Assembly (NCBI RefSeq): GCF_028453695.1
Contig: NC_135782.1
Span: forward strand, 9,548,001-9,612,000
Direction of reading: 5' to 3'
DNA: 64,000 nucleotides
Source of the DNA: Augochlora pura
Taxonomy: Eukaryota > Arthropoda > Insecta > Hymenoptera > Halictidae
Positions 44,471 through 56,797 of the stretch are shown piece after piece. The notes below the pieces were generated by a model. That model was not told the origin of the DNA. It saw only the letters and a list, made by a program, of their open reading frames with translations, and ran no database searches. Both the position numbers and the translations under genes were made by a program. The first letter of the stretch is position 1. Each line of letters starts with the position of its first letter.

Positions 44471-47250
44471 TAGTCACAAATTCGCAGAAAACAGCGAAGA
44501 AATCCCAATCGGCGACAAAAAGATAAAAGAAAAAACTGTGACGGCGATCTCCGCATGCGACCGACCAGGTACGATTCTTCCAGCGCATCCGTACAATTCA
44601 AACAGCAGAAGTTCCGCCATTTCCGGCGATTCGCCGTGAAAATTTCGCATCGATATTAGCGGAAGCGCGGGGGGGACACAGTCCGCGCGTAGTTGGAGCG
44701 TCGCCAGCGCGCGACGCGGCGTTTGATACCGAAACTCTGGAGCACTTTGACTACTCCGATCAACAACTCGCGTATGAGAGGGTTTACCGTGGATTCGCCG
44801 TCAAAGGCCGGCGATAGGTACCGGGTAGAACGGGATGGTCCGCCCGGGCAGCCGACGATGACATTACCGGTGGCGTAGAACGTCGAATCGAATCGAATCG
44901 AATCAGAACCGGGTCGGAACCGTGGCCTGCGATGCTGTCCGGATCCTCTAACCGGCGATCTCAACTTTGATTACAAAGCGACATAGACCACCCGCGCGCT
45001 GCACCGCGCCGCGCCGCGCCGGGACGAACTTCGATGCGGATGCAACGTGTCCTGCGAACGCGATACGCAATCCCCCTGTTCTACTGTGCGGATGAATGGC
45101 GAAATTATGGAGAGAAATCTAAGTTACCGATGCGCAGGTGTCTTGTATTTCTTCGTACATTTGCAGGAGTGTTCTAAGAGCAAAAATAAAATTATAATGT
45201 TGTGAAAGAGAATGTCTATGAATATTTGTTAAGAATTCAAGACAAAAATACAAGATATGATTTAAGTATGATGAATGTAATTATTATCTTTATTTCGAAG
45301 TAACGGTCGTCTTTGTCGACACGAATTCTAAAGAGTTATTGGATTTATTGTTAATTTTAGCTGACTGCAATTTTCTGTACTTCTCTACTCACTAATTTTG
45401 TGTAATTAAGTCGTCTCGAGTACATTTCTTTCTTAATAACTTCAAGAAAGCATAAGCAACGTCATAACATTTCAAGAAAGCATTTCTAGAGTTTTTTTTT
45501 ATAAAACGATTTATCTAGTATTATTTTCTCTTGTGAAACACGTCGAAAATATATGTAAGAAAATATCTAACACACCGTGTGCTACGCACCGGTATTTATT
45601 TCGCAAAAATGAAGTATAATAAAATGTTAAAATAATTATTGTTTAGCTTCGCAGACCGGATCTTGCTCTTAAATCAAAGTTGATCTTCGCTAGCCTGTCG
45701 CGAGCGTACCTTCAAAAATTTCACTCGCGAAAATAGTAATCCGAGTGACAAGAATCGAGGTGACAATTTCAAACGCACTCTTCGCCGCAAACGCCGCGGA
45801 ATCGCGACGTTTCGCCGGTCGGAGATCGCGCGTTCGCTGCCCCTTCTATCGTTGTTTCGATATTAAGAAGCCACGAGTCGTTTCCCGGCGCGATATCGAC
45901 GGTTTTTACGGAGACGGCGATACGAGGCGGGCTCGAAAAAACCCGCAACCTACTTCCGCCGAGCTACCAGCCTGAATGGATACTTTTTACGGCGGATCTC
46001 GCGGCATTCTAGATGAACTGGCTGCCGCGACGTATTTTTCTGGCGTCCAAGAAGCAATTTCGCTTTTTCGTCGGGAGAAACGAAAGTCGGTGTTTAATAT
46101 TGACAGTAACATTCTTATAGAACGTACCCGTTTGAAATGTTCCTCTTATCTTTCTTGGAACTTTGAAATCTCCTGGCAAGAAGAACGAATAAATTTGACT
46201 ATGAAAACTAAATTACTTTCCGAACATCCTAATTAGCGGATTTTATGCATTTATGGTAAAAGTGAACGGAGATGGAATTTAAGAAAAGATATTACAAGAA
46301 TTTAAAAACGTCCATGAATTATTTTCAAGTCACTGCGATTATAATAGAACGAAAAGGAATTTCTATTTCACTCATGTTTGTCCAAGTCGATGAAAATAAT
46401 TTTTAGTTTGTATAAAGATCCACGGTCTGCTAATTAGTTTGATTAGTTTTACCTGTACCACTAAAGTGCTTCTTTTAACTAAACTCGATCACCCTTTCTG
46501 TTCTTCTTTAAAATGCTCTCGGCAAAAATGTTGTATCCTATCTGAAATACTATTTCCTTTGAATCCTAAAGATTGTGTTATTTAAAATAATATTAAAAAT
46601 ATTTCCTCTATAATTATTAATCAGTACAGCCGCTAAACAGGCGAGTTTTAATTGAAATCATACAACAAGTGTGCAGATTAATTTGTCGACGTTAGAAGTC
46701 GAGTCGTACAAGTTTCCTGCGCGAGATCGATAGCTGGTTCCATGCGCGCCTTCGGAAACATCTTTCATAAGGTAGTCGCGCGACAGAGATTTTGAATATT
46801 GGATGAAATATGGTAGTTATCCAAGGGAGCATAGAAGTCCGCGAGAGATCCGGTCGCATTAAACTTCTATTGCTCTTACGCGGGGATATACGAGCGCATT
46901 TTCCTTCCGAATGAAACGTAGCTTTTTATTATGGGACTTGTAAAAACTGTTTAAAGAGTTCCCCGGGCCGTGGCGGAAGAAAGTATGAGGCGCGCTGGTG
47001 AAGAGACGCGCGCGGCCCTTTACGGGGGAATCTGATGGCTAATATAAGCGCAACGTTCCGGAAGTAAGGTGATTCCGATGCGTCGATGAGAACGCCCTCG
47101 CGATATTCCACCCGTTAATTGGCATTCTACGCGTTCTACAGCCTCGATTCACCGTAATATGCCGTATTTTGTGTACCCGGATACAGCAAATAATCGGATT
47201 TGCATTACACGCGGTTGACACGCATTCTTCGATGCTTGTTAACACTCGAG
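44471..47250. other. Alternating CpG-rich and AT-rich blocks, no gene called
   Basis: CpG-rich blocks lie at about 44480-45110 (with a (CGAAT)4 run at 44884-44903), 45630-46240 and 46630-47250, with AT-rich spacers between. Frames of 60-102 codons on both strands are unrecognised. Confidence 0.5.
46233..46437 (+). repeat. Dispersed motif K, copy K2
   Basis: It starts GCGGATTTTATGCATTTATG, as in K1. Its right part (GGAATTTCTATTTCACTC, then TATAAAGATCCACGGTC) resembles K3 at 53630-53694 (GAAATTTCTATCC, TATAAATCCGTGGTC). K2 and K3 may thus be two copies of one repeat of about 170-200 bp. The family is unknown. Confidence 0.4.
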
Positions 47251-48340
47251 TATTTCTGCCTTGACAATACTTGTCTTTATCTTTTCTATCAAGAAGATCT
47301 TTAATCGAATTTTGAAAGATATAGATCTAGATATGTTCTTTAGACGTTGCTACTGATACAAATTTATTGTTATTTTTATATCTTTCTTTTTATTATCTAT
47401 GGCAGCATTAATCGCACACTGTTATCTGTTAGCATTTTAAAAGAGCACCATTGTTAATGATAAGCTAGTTCTTCTTCAACTGTTTTTCTGAAGATATTAA
47501 TTGATAACTGCAGTTTTAAGTGCTAAGTACAATGGATACAGTGCAGGTCATTTATTGTAATCTTTTCTTGTATTCAATTCTTAAAAGATTGTGACACTGT
47601 TTCTAATGATAAATAATGCTTTCTACTTCAAGCATTGATTTATAATTGGTTTAAAGATTCAAGCGCTAAATATAACGATAAAAGTGTGTATGAACTATTG
47701 CAAACTTTTCTTTAAAGTATATAGACCTCGCGTGACAAGAGGGCACCTATGTATTGCCCCCTCTTGCTACCTGCGGTAGTGAGGCACGTAAGAGGGAGAT
47801 GTAAACCTAAAGCCGCCATCTTGTTGCGCCAGGACCATATATTTACTTTATCTCATGCGTTCCATTATTTCGTGAGAATATACAACATAATATAATATTG
47901 TAATATGAAATAATATATTGATAATATAATCATAGTGCATAGTAATATTATTATAATATATAGTAATATAATATTATTCTTATTTCACTGCTATAACAAC
48001 TTGTGTCATATTTGTAACTTCTTCATTAATGTTGATACTAAATACTAATTGATACTAAAATACTAAAGTAAAATGATACTAAAATTGATTCTATAAACTA
48101 TTACATTAGTATTATTTTCATCTAAATGGAAACAAAATGTCACCAAAATCCATAAATTAAGAACTGGAAGGAAATAAATGATTTTCGCACAAATTCGCAC
48201 AAGAAGAACAAGATTGTCTTCTTCTGCCAAGGAAATTATTATTTACTAATCAAAGCAACAGTAAAAGAGATCAAAGTGCATTAATGTCAAAAAAGTATCG
48301 ATCAACGAAGTCACGAGAGAAATCACAAAGGAATAATTAA
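47251..48340. other. AT-rich spacer with a small GC-rich islet
   Basis: AT-rich throughout (TAATAT-rich at 47880-47990), except for a GC-richer islet at about 47725-47835 that holds nested hairpins and a Pho/YY1-like site (listed separately). No gene seen. Confidence 0.5.
47736..47823. repeat. Islet with nested hairpins and Pho/YY1-like site
   Basis: CAAGAGGG (47736-47743) pairs with CCCTCTTG (47759-47766). It is directly followed by CTACC-TGC-GGTAG (47767-47779), a second hairpin. GCCGCCATCTTG (47812-47823) matches the Pho/YY1 core. All lie within about 110 bp of GC-richer DNA in an AT-rich setting. A promoter, small structured RNA or old foldback element are all possible. Confidence 0.4.
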
Positions 48341-51300
48341 AACGGCTGTTCCAAGGTGAACGCGATCGGCCCGAATCATGGCTTTCTCGATCCGCGAAAA
48401 TCCTTCGCGTCTCGCGATCGCAGTTCTCTCTGGCTCCGGCACGTTATCCACAGGATAGTCGGCTTCTGGGCGGAAGATTTCCAAGACAAATTGTTCTTGA
48501 CGTCACGCGACGCGTCCCATAATTTCGTATCCAGCCAGATGGTACGCGAGCATCGGTCCATTTCCTCGTAAAGTACGTTGCCGCGAGTACACGGTCTCCC
48601 CGTGCAGCACACGGCGCATCTTATTTACGAGGCTCAAAGCTAACAACTTTTCGCAACGTCATGGAATATTAGGAGCACGTACGTACGTTTGCAAAACCCG
48701 CGCGCGGAATACCGGTAATCTTTCACTCGCGCCAGACCGTCCACACGTTCCGGCCATCGCGTCGCCCCCCTCCCCACCCCCGCGGAATTCCGTCCAACCC
48801 CCGTGCAGCGCGCATCCCTTTGAGCTCGCGCGCCGGATACCGTCTTCTAAAAGATTCAGCGGAGATCATTCGGTCAAACGCGCCGCACAATCTCGCTTTA
48901 ACTTCCGGTAATTACGGATCGCGCGGCTCGACCGCCCCAAAGAAAGCTGGGCCCCGTCCGTTTCGCAAATTGGACTTTGTGGATTTTTTGGGGGGAGCGG
49001 AAAGCAACGGTTACCGACGCCGCGACGGAACGTCCCGTTAACCGCGACGCAACAGAGACGTTTCGACCGTGATACTTGGCTTCACGTTTTCCCGTCGAAC
49101 TTTCCTCGTTCGCCGTTTTCGTCGTGGTCATGATTAAAGCGCGCGCGTACAACGCCTTTGAAATCAATTCTGAAAGCTACGCGGCTTTGTGGAATTAAGT
49201 CACAACTGGACTTAATTCGTGCGTCAATTGGGAACATTTTCCACGATGTTGAACAATGTTGCTGAACAATTTTTGAATTCGTATTTGAATATCTCTGTGC
49301 CGATTTTTATGAATATAATTGTAAAATAAAAGAGTACCCTTATTATTCATAATCTGAATATTATTCATAATGTTCCCCGATTTTAATATATGTAGAATTA
49401 TTCTTTGAATTATGCGGTTGCTGCAGAAAAAATTTCGGTATTTTTGTAAGCTGTGGAAAATGGAAATTAGTTTTGTAACAAACCAATGGAATGATCATAA
49501 GCACGTGGATCGTTATACATTTACAACAAGAATAATTTGAAAAAAATATCTTATGATGTCGGATTGTATTTTTATGCCTCGATTTTAAATTAACCTATAA
49601 TTATCCAATAATAAACGCATTTATAACAGGGTTGTGTTAACGTAAGAGTTAATGCACCATAGAATGTCGACTTTTTGTAAGAATAAATATGTGTATCTTC
49701 CAATAAATATTTTCTTGTACTTTATAGCTATTAAAATAAATACTGTTTTATAATCAGTAATAATATCGAAATAATTCTACAGCAGATCAAAATAAAACGG
49801 GATCGTGATTCGGCGAAAGCCAAATAACAGGCAGATAAGTAACACGAATAAAGTTAACGAGTCAACATAAAGTTGCACGTATAATAATGAATTAGATTAA
49901 TAACGCGGATTTCATACGCATAATCTACTACTACCTGCGAATGTTATTTACAGCGGGGTATCCTCTAACGGACGAATGCTGCAGCGAACAGTTTTTCTCA
50001 TTAAATCAAAGCGCTGCAACGAACGGGGAAATCTGATAAAAGTTGAATTGATGGCTCCGCCATCTTCATAACTTTTTACAAATTCGTATATAAATCCAAT
50101 ATATAAAATTTAAATATAATAACTAAAATTTGTAGCATTCATATTTGCAAGTATACTTTTAAGTATTTACTTTCTATTTCATATTACATTTATCGTGTTT
50201 TCTATGAAATTACTGTATTTTATAATAATTGGACTGTACATTTGGTAATAATATTTGAAAACGCCGTAGAAGTATAAAAAACGATCTAAAATCTTCATCG
50301 CAGATGTATACAAAATAAACTTTACAAATTGATATGATAAAATGTAAAACTGCATTACCACGCATGCCAATCGATATTATAAAATCCAAGTTATACTTGT
50401 AATATATTATAATATTGTTATACAATATCGCACGTTACACCCGCTTTCTGTGATCTCTCCACGTTTGTTAATGATCAAGCTTCTTTTGCGATCTCGATAA
50501 ATAAATTGAAAAGAGATCAGTTCCACCAAAGAAGCGATTAAATTGAACAAAGCCTGCTCGACGCGTAATACAAGACAGTGAAACGCGAAGGGGTTTAACG
50601 AACGTAAAACATCCATTGTAAATAATGTAAAGAGCGACGTTCACGGACGAGTATCGTTGCCGGTCAGAGAAGCCCCTACGGCGATTTCGATGTTATTAAT
50701 ACCAATAGAAGTCGTCGCAGAGAAAGGAGTCTTCAAAGCCGGCCCACGAGCGCACAGGGCGCGCACACGTATACGTGTACATATCGGGTGTATAGTGGCT
50801 TCTGATGCAGATGACGTGCAGATTAGTGGCCGTGCCAGAGGGTTCGTGCTTTGAGACGTCCGGTTAAAGGGCTTCCACGTCTCTGCCCGATGCATTTCCG
50901 GATAATTTAGATCGTGAAACGCTACCTCTGTTCTGCGTGCCGCTACGTACACGTATCTGCATATGTAAGGCCGGGGCCGGTCCCCGCTCGTTTGTCAAGT
51001 CGTTGACGTCTACCAAAATCCCCCTGTCGTTCCAGTTTTTCGGGGAGCTCGCGAGTCCCTTTGTACAACCCCTCAAATACTGGATTCAAGTAGATAACAT
51101 TACGCGTTCAGATAATCGTGATTCATAGGCGATTTATAGACAGCGGGATCTATGGACCGGCAGAAAATAAAAAGACGCAGTGTCTATCTATTGTTCTGCG
51201 AGCGATGGTCAATCTGATTGCTGATTTTACGCGTTTATCGCGAACATGAAATGGTGAAATACGAGACAGGGGAAAGATTAGAAGATAACCCTTTTCATAA

Positions 51301-51440
51301 TAATCTTAATAAAATTTACTTATATTTAAAAAATTGTTAATAGCTATTGTCTGTTACATAAGTCATGAAATTCAATTCTATAATGTATAAAATGCTCCAG
51401 GTTATATAAAATGGTGACACTGTAAGTCTGACAAATATTT
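48341..51440. other. CpG-rich and AT-rich blocks, no gene called
   Basis: CpG-rich at 48341-49200 and 50420-51260; AT-rich at 49200-49900 and 50060-50420. Overlapping opposite-strand frames (48356-48612; 48820-49167; 50641-51128, up to 103 codons) show no recognised domain. Confidence 0.5.
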
Positions 51441-51659
51441 TGGATTTGCAGTTAAAATAATTTCTCTGGCTTGTAGCATTTCCATTTTATGTAACACGGT
51501 GCATTGTATGCATACGTTATTGATTCATGTGATTCATGCTAAAAGTTTCACTTGTAACAATTTTTTAAATCCAAACTTTATTAGTATCAAGATTATTTTA
51601 GGACATGATAGAAAAATTTGAGTGGCACTCGTAGTTGCCACTCGAGTGCAAAGGGTTAA
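51441..51659 (+). mobile_element. TTAA element family A, copy A6 (left end lost)
   Basis: The right end CTCGAGTGCAAAGGG plus TTAA (51656-51659) is intact and the interior matches A1 from TGCAGTTAAAATAATTTCTC onward. The left terminus is missing. The subterminal hairpin persists with arms GAGTGGCA (51620-51627) and TGCCACTC (51636-51643). Both arms differ from A1 and A7 in a matching way. Confidence 0.75.
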
Positions 51660-51882
51660 AACGATTTATTAGAATTATTCGAGAGAGAAAATAAATTTGC
51701 ATGTTGCATAAATTGCGAAATTGTTACTTTTGGATGGATAAATTTAAATAGTCTTTGTACTATAGTCTCCGTATTATTGTTCGTATTATTTGATCATCCC
51801 AACCTCGTAATCCCAACAATTTTATAATCTCCATTCGAACAATTGATTCGAATAAAAAACTACTCGAATGATTTGTTCAAAC

Positions 51883-51985
51883 AAAGAATTACTTGGATAA
51901 TTTACTCGAGTAAATAAAGAATTCCTTGAGTAATTTATTCGAATAAAGAATTCCTTGAGTAATTTATTCGAGTAAAGAATTCCTG
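51883..51985. repeat. 29 bp tandem repeat, about 3.5 copies
   Basis: Units beginning AAAGAATT start at 51883, 51916, 51945 and 51974 (periods 33, 29, 29). The core TTCCTTGAGTAATTTATTCG is shared by the two clean units. AT-rich and non-coding. Confidence 0.8.
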
Positions 51986-53255
51986 AAACAAACAAATAGA
52001 ATAATCAATGACAATAGATATAGCAGAGCACACACAACAAAATAAGTAATCCGAAGAAAACGTTCAACTAAAAAGTGTTCATTGCCAAGACAAGTCGCTG
52101 CTAAAACGATTAGCCGTTACGGCTGTTCCCATGTAATGAGGTTCACTACAGTATAATAACACCCTTCCGCCCTGCACAGTTCTCCAACTGCGATAACAAT
52201 AATTCACGGCGACAGAACGCGTTTCCCAGCAGCGTGTTATTAAAGACAGCTTCCCGGACAGTTCCTTTAAGAATAACAATTCGATCACAGTTCCAGGGAC
52301 GACACCGCGAGTTATGAATTTGCTTTCGCCGGGGTCCGGTTGCTTTTCCCCTCCCCGCCCGGAAAATCACTTCGCTCGCCATTTCGAATTTCAAGTGGGG
52401 TAGGGCGGATCCGAGACGTGAGTAACGAGCGATCCCACCCGAAACGAGTTTACCCAGAGTTTATCGCGTTAATTGAAGACTTCGGACTCTTCCGATCGCG
52501 GAGCCATTCCGCTTCCAGCCCTTCCCCCTCCCTCTTTTACCCTTTGCCACCCTCGCCGTTCCCCACGGTCGCCGTTACTAATTGCCACCCCCGATTTCAG
52601 CTAATTACTTTTCACGAACTTCGTTCGAATAATCGTGACTCTCTTTTCGATGCCTTATCGGTCCAGCTAGCGGCTCCTTCGGGTCTCTCCGGCTGATAAT
52701 CGGGACGCTTCTCGCAATTAATATTCAATTGCACGTACACAATTTCCTGGTCGTTACATCCATTTGGAAGCGGTACGGATAATCCATACTTTACGGTCGT
52801 TCGAATCGTCCTATCGCGATGTCGATGCTACTTGAATTGCCGCTACTTCGCGAACTCGATCGTCCAAGTATCGATTTCTATCTTCGAGACGGAACTCTTT
52901 TATTTTCGGTGCTTTTAGCCTTTGACATCTGCCAGAGATCAATGTACTTGAGGAATCCATGCGCGATCGTGTTTTGTCAGTTTTGCACGTGGTGGACACG
53001 TTTGTGTGATCTTCTTTTGTCGAGTCTGTTGGGTGTGTTTGTTCTGTTGCGGATATTCGGTGATGCGGTGTGGACACGTTTCTTAATTATGCCGTATATT
53101 TCTTTCTTTAAACGTTTATATTAAACAGTTGATTTATAGATACATGGCTATTTCATTAATAACTCGTGTGTACGGAGCTTGCTGAGACTAAATTACAACG
53201 ACATCGAATCGTGGAATGCGTTGAATTAGGTGCAACTGTCTTAAACAATGCGTAA
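51986..53255. other. CpG-rich block, sense and antisense frames, no gene called
   Basis: Frames at 52079-52394 (-), 52340-52696 (+), 52811-53077 (-) and 52819-53124 (+) overlap. The 101-codon + frame at 52819 is hydrophobic (Leu/Phe-rich) and begins with ATG-like spacing, but its antisense partner is equally open. The repeated string GTGGACACGTTT (about 52992 and 53072) lies within both. No family recognised. Confidence 0.45.
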
Positions 53256-53520
53256 TTAACCCTTTCCATTGGAAGCTATTTTAACTGTATGTTTGAAATG
53301 AAATTTCTGGCACATGGTATTTCTATTCTATGTAATGAAATGCACTTTCATGTAAATGAAATTGATTCTTGTCACTCGTACAAATAGTTTCACTATTTAA
53401 CAATTTTATTTATAAATTTTATATATAAATCTAAATTTTGTTTGTATAAAAATTATATTGGGACGTGATCGAACAATTTTAGTGGTGTCTCAGAGTCACC
53501 ACTCGAGTTCAAAGGGTTAA
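53256..53520 (+). mobile_element. TTAA element family A, copy A7
   Basis: Bounded by TTAA 53256-53259 (CCCTTTCCATTGG) and 53517-53520 (CGAGTTCAAAGGG). The interior follows A1, with a small TATAAAT insertion near 53415. The hairpin arms AGTGGTG (53481-53487) and CACCACT (53497-53503) are intact. Confidence 0.85.
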
Positions 53521-55519
53521 TAGACTGTGAATTTCATGTATTTGTGACGAAAATGGCTAATTGAAATTGAAAACGATGAGTTTATTGAAAGAACTTAAGG
53601 ATGGGTCATTTTTAGCTCGCTTGAATTATTGAAGAAAGAAAGAAATTTCTATCCATTTTTATTTTCTATATAAATCCGTGGTCCCAATAATAAACAAGTC
53701 CTTCTACTAAATTCTACAGACTCATTTCGATATGAACATCTGCGAGGAAGACCGCCAGGTAAAAACCTGAATTGTAAATGCATTTTAACTCTGGACACTT
53801 ATGAGATTATATGCATATACATACATCGCAGAATCGCGAATAATAAACTGGTAAAACCGGAAGTGACGATGAAAGCGCGTAATAATGGGCTTCCCTGTGG
53901 AAAAAAGTCCCCCAAGTCACCGCGCTGCGTTTATCTCTTCGCGAGCGTCGTAAAAATTTCTTGAATAGTCCCTCGGCGGATAATGAGTCGAATGGATCTA
54001 CGGGGTGTCTTGAAATTACCACCTTGATTTTTCTCACCACGATGTATTAGACAGACATCGACATGGGCATATACCAAAGTTGTTAATCATCTTTGATTTT
54101 TTCAATTGAATTATGTCAGTGCCCAGCTACCTTTATAGTTGATTTTTTACTTTCTTTGCGAATCTATTTATAGATATGTTAGACGAATTTGTTACTCTTC
54201 TGAAACCTTTTTGTACATAAAGCTATCGATTTATTTCTTCTATAGTCTTTTTTACAATTCATTTATGTTTAAATGCTGTATCGATAAATTTGTTACTTTA
54301 GGGATGATTTGTTCACGGGATGATTTGTACGGAAGAAGTCGTTGGTAATGTTATAATTGCATAAGTAGTTAAAATTTAAATTATTCTGACTGTATTCGTA
54401 GTAAATATATATTTATAAAGTGACAAAGAATTCTTCATATGAATAGAATAATTTAAAAGAATTGTTGATATAAATACATACATACAAGTAGAACAATTAT
54501 ACTAGACAACAATATGATTGTTATTCGAATGAAAGAATTCATCCTTTTATAAACATCTATTCGAATCAATTCGAATAATCGCCAACTCCGTTGAACGCTT
54601 TCACCCGCGATAATTCAACTTGGAAAAGTTCGCAAGAAAATGATGAAAATAAGCAAAACGAAGATATTAATTTCAGACGGGACACCCGGTACAGGCGATC
54701 TCTTAAGGAGCCGCAACGGTTGCTATCTAAGTCACGGGGTTCTCCGTCCGCCGTTTTTGCCCGAGGATTAATCGCGTCCCCGGTTTTGAAAAAGCGGCGC
54801 TGAATAGGGGTCTAGCGTTATTAAAATTCGCCGCTATTAAAACCGTTCCTAATTGAGGGAAGACGATATAAACGGAAGCGACCGGAGGAGAGACGCGCCG
54901 CGTTCGAGCCGAGAGATCCGCGCGGGGAGCTCGTTTCGTGTATTCAGAAGCAAGCCGAGCGGCGCGACGAGGGTTGTCCACGCGCGTGGGAATCGAAGGT
55001 GAGCGCACAATCGCGGAATTCGGTCGGTGGAAAAGTTTCCGATGGAGGGTGGAAGGGTTGAAAGGGAGTTTGCAGAGGTTCGGTTTGTGGAGTTCCGTCG
55101 AAGGATATCGACGGAAGGTGGGTTCGGGGTCTCGGTGCCCGAGAAGAGGGGGGGACTCCTCCTCATCCGGCTGGAGGACCATCGAGAGGATAAAAACAGG
55201 CTTTGGGACGATCAAAGAGAGCTCGTTAAATTAACGGGCTGTTTTCACGTGAAATTCATTTGAAACGCTCCTGTCCGCATCCTTGGAACGCCTCTCCTCG
55301 AAACACAAAAGACAGGCTCGACAATCGAGTCCGAGCATCGAGGAACGACACTTGACGGTAACCTGACCGATACTATAGCGTCCTCGTGATAAACTTAGAC
55401 GATCTCCACGATTTTTCGAACAAGTTCAGACACCGGCTTTTTAAACTTTCTCAAGCGACATCTACTTAGTTTTTCCCTCGGTTTCGATTTATTTTGCGGA
55501 TGCGTTGATTAGCAATTTA
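53521..55519. other. No gene called; K3 motif, AT-rich then CpG-rich
   Basis: The diverged K3 copy occupies about 53521-53694. CpG-rich at 53800-54060 and 54560-55520, AT-rich between. The 162-codon - strand frame at 54727-55215 overlaps two + frames (54938-55263) and another - phase, and is not recognised. AAG|GTGAGC at 54997-55002 is a good + strand 5' splice site consensus at the end of a CpG-rich stretch, so a non-coding first exon is conceivable. Confidence 0.45.
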
Positions 55520-55822
55520 TTAACACATTGAGAGCTGACAATCGATTATTAAAATCCCCGCATAGTTAAAACAGTTTCATTGATTAACCTCTTCAGGCAT
55601 GAATTTTTATAGTAGGGAACAATCTATTTAATTGTTTCTTTCTTATTTATTATCAATTTATTCAATGAGGTTTTTTTATTATAGGGGGTGGCATTAGTAC
55701 TCTCTCACATCCGAATTATTATAATCAATTTGTTCAAATATATAACAATAAAAATAAATTTTTAAGTTTGGTTGAAAATTAGTGTCACCTATATTTGGGT
55801 TATGCGGCGCTCAATGTGTTAA
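55520..55822 (-). mobile_element. TTAA element family D, copy D4, with nested J2 fragment
   Basis: The reverse-oriented D element runs from TTAA 55520-55523 (TTAACACATTGAGAGC) to 55819-55822 (GGCGCTCAATGTG). It shares GGGGGTGGCATTAG and GAAAATTAGTGTCACC with the other D copies. J2 (about 55584-55679) interrupts it at the same internal TTAA that holds E1 in D1. A few tens of bases of D and the far end of J are missing at the other junction. Confidence 0.75.
55584..55679 (+). mobile_element. TTAA element family J, copy J2 (truncated, nested in D4)
   Basis: It starts TTAACCTCTTCAGG at 55584 and follows J1 (GAATTTTTATAGTAGGGAAC) for about 95 bp. It then breaks off into D sequence at about 55680. 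The other terminus is deleted. Confidence 0.6.
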
Positions 55823-56252
55823 TCACTTTTCTTAATGGAACAGAACAATTTTTGTTTCTCGCACATTTTCGTTTACTTTCATAGAAGAATTGTACATTGC
55901 GTTTTATATATATATGTATATATATATATATTTGATCTGTACATTTTTTCATATATATATATTTCATATACAAGACAAAAACGGTACAAAAATATTTTAA
56001 GTGGTTACTTGGTATTTAAAATATTAATAAAATACCATTTAAAATATTATTATATTACATTTTCCTTATTTTAGTCAAATATGATATACCATTGTTTGAT
56101 ATTGCGTTTAATATCAAGTAATAATACTTTTAATTTTCTTTTTTCTATTTTCTAATTTTCACTAGATTAGATGTCTATTTTAGTCGCCAATTGTGACTAA
56201 CAATTGAAAGAAATCTAAACGTTAATTGCGTAGTATTATAATTCATATTAAT

Positions 56253-56444
56253 ATATCAACGTTAATTAGGTTTAATAATTAATAATAATATTTCGGTCAT
56301 TAACTACGATTAATAATTAATATTTCAATCGTTAATTACGATTAATAATTAATACTAATATTTCAATCGTTAATTACGATTAATAATTAATACTAATATT
56401 TCAGTCATTAACTACGATTAATAATTAATACTAATATTTCAGTC
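56253..56444. repeat. 38 bp tandem repeat, about five copies
   Basis: Units begin TTTC at 56291, 56323, 56361, 56399 and 56437 (periods 32, 38, 38, 38), with the core TTAATTACGATTAATAATTA. It is AT-rich with many TTAA sites but no element inserted. Confidence 0.85.
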
Positions 56445-56773
56445 GCCAGTATTAATTCAACCGTTGCTCGATATATTTACCGTCCACCTCCGCACTACAC
56501 ACCATTGACCTTTTGAACCTCGTTAAATGTAGCGTCAACGATTACCAATTCGGAGTAAACGCGCGCAAGATTTTATCAAGCCGACAACAGACGAAAGCGC
56601 AAACATTTCGCCGGAATTTTAGGTGGACCAATATTTCAGTTTCGTAACCGAGAATTCTGTAATTTCGGTACGTTTGCGTAGCACCGGTGGGGTTGGGGGA
56701 CAGAGTTTTTCGGAATTTCTCTCCGGCAGGCAACGACGTTAGGGGATGCGAACCCAATCGTTTCGGGGGACGA

Positions 56774-56797
56774 GCGCGCGCGCGCGCGCGCGCGCGC
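56774..56797. repeat. (GC)12 dinucleotide run
   Basis: An uninterrupted alternating GC run of 24 bases in a CpG-rich block, able in principle to adopt Z-DNA. It lies 345 bp before the left boundary of the duplicated segment. Confidence 0.9.

Noticed and set aside
52819..53124. Hydrophobic 101-codon frame that could be a membrane protein
   Set aside because: Its antisense frame is equally open, it matches no family I know, and it has no supporting splice or start context.
54727..55215. 162-codon - strand frame
   Set aside because: CpG-rich, with overlapping frames in other phases and on the other strand, and no domain recognised.
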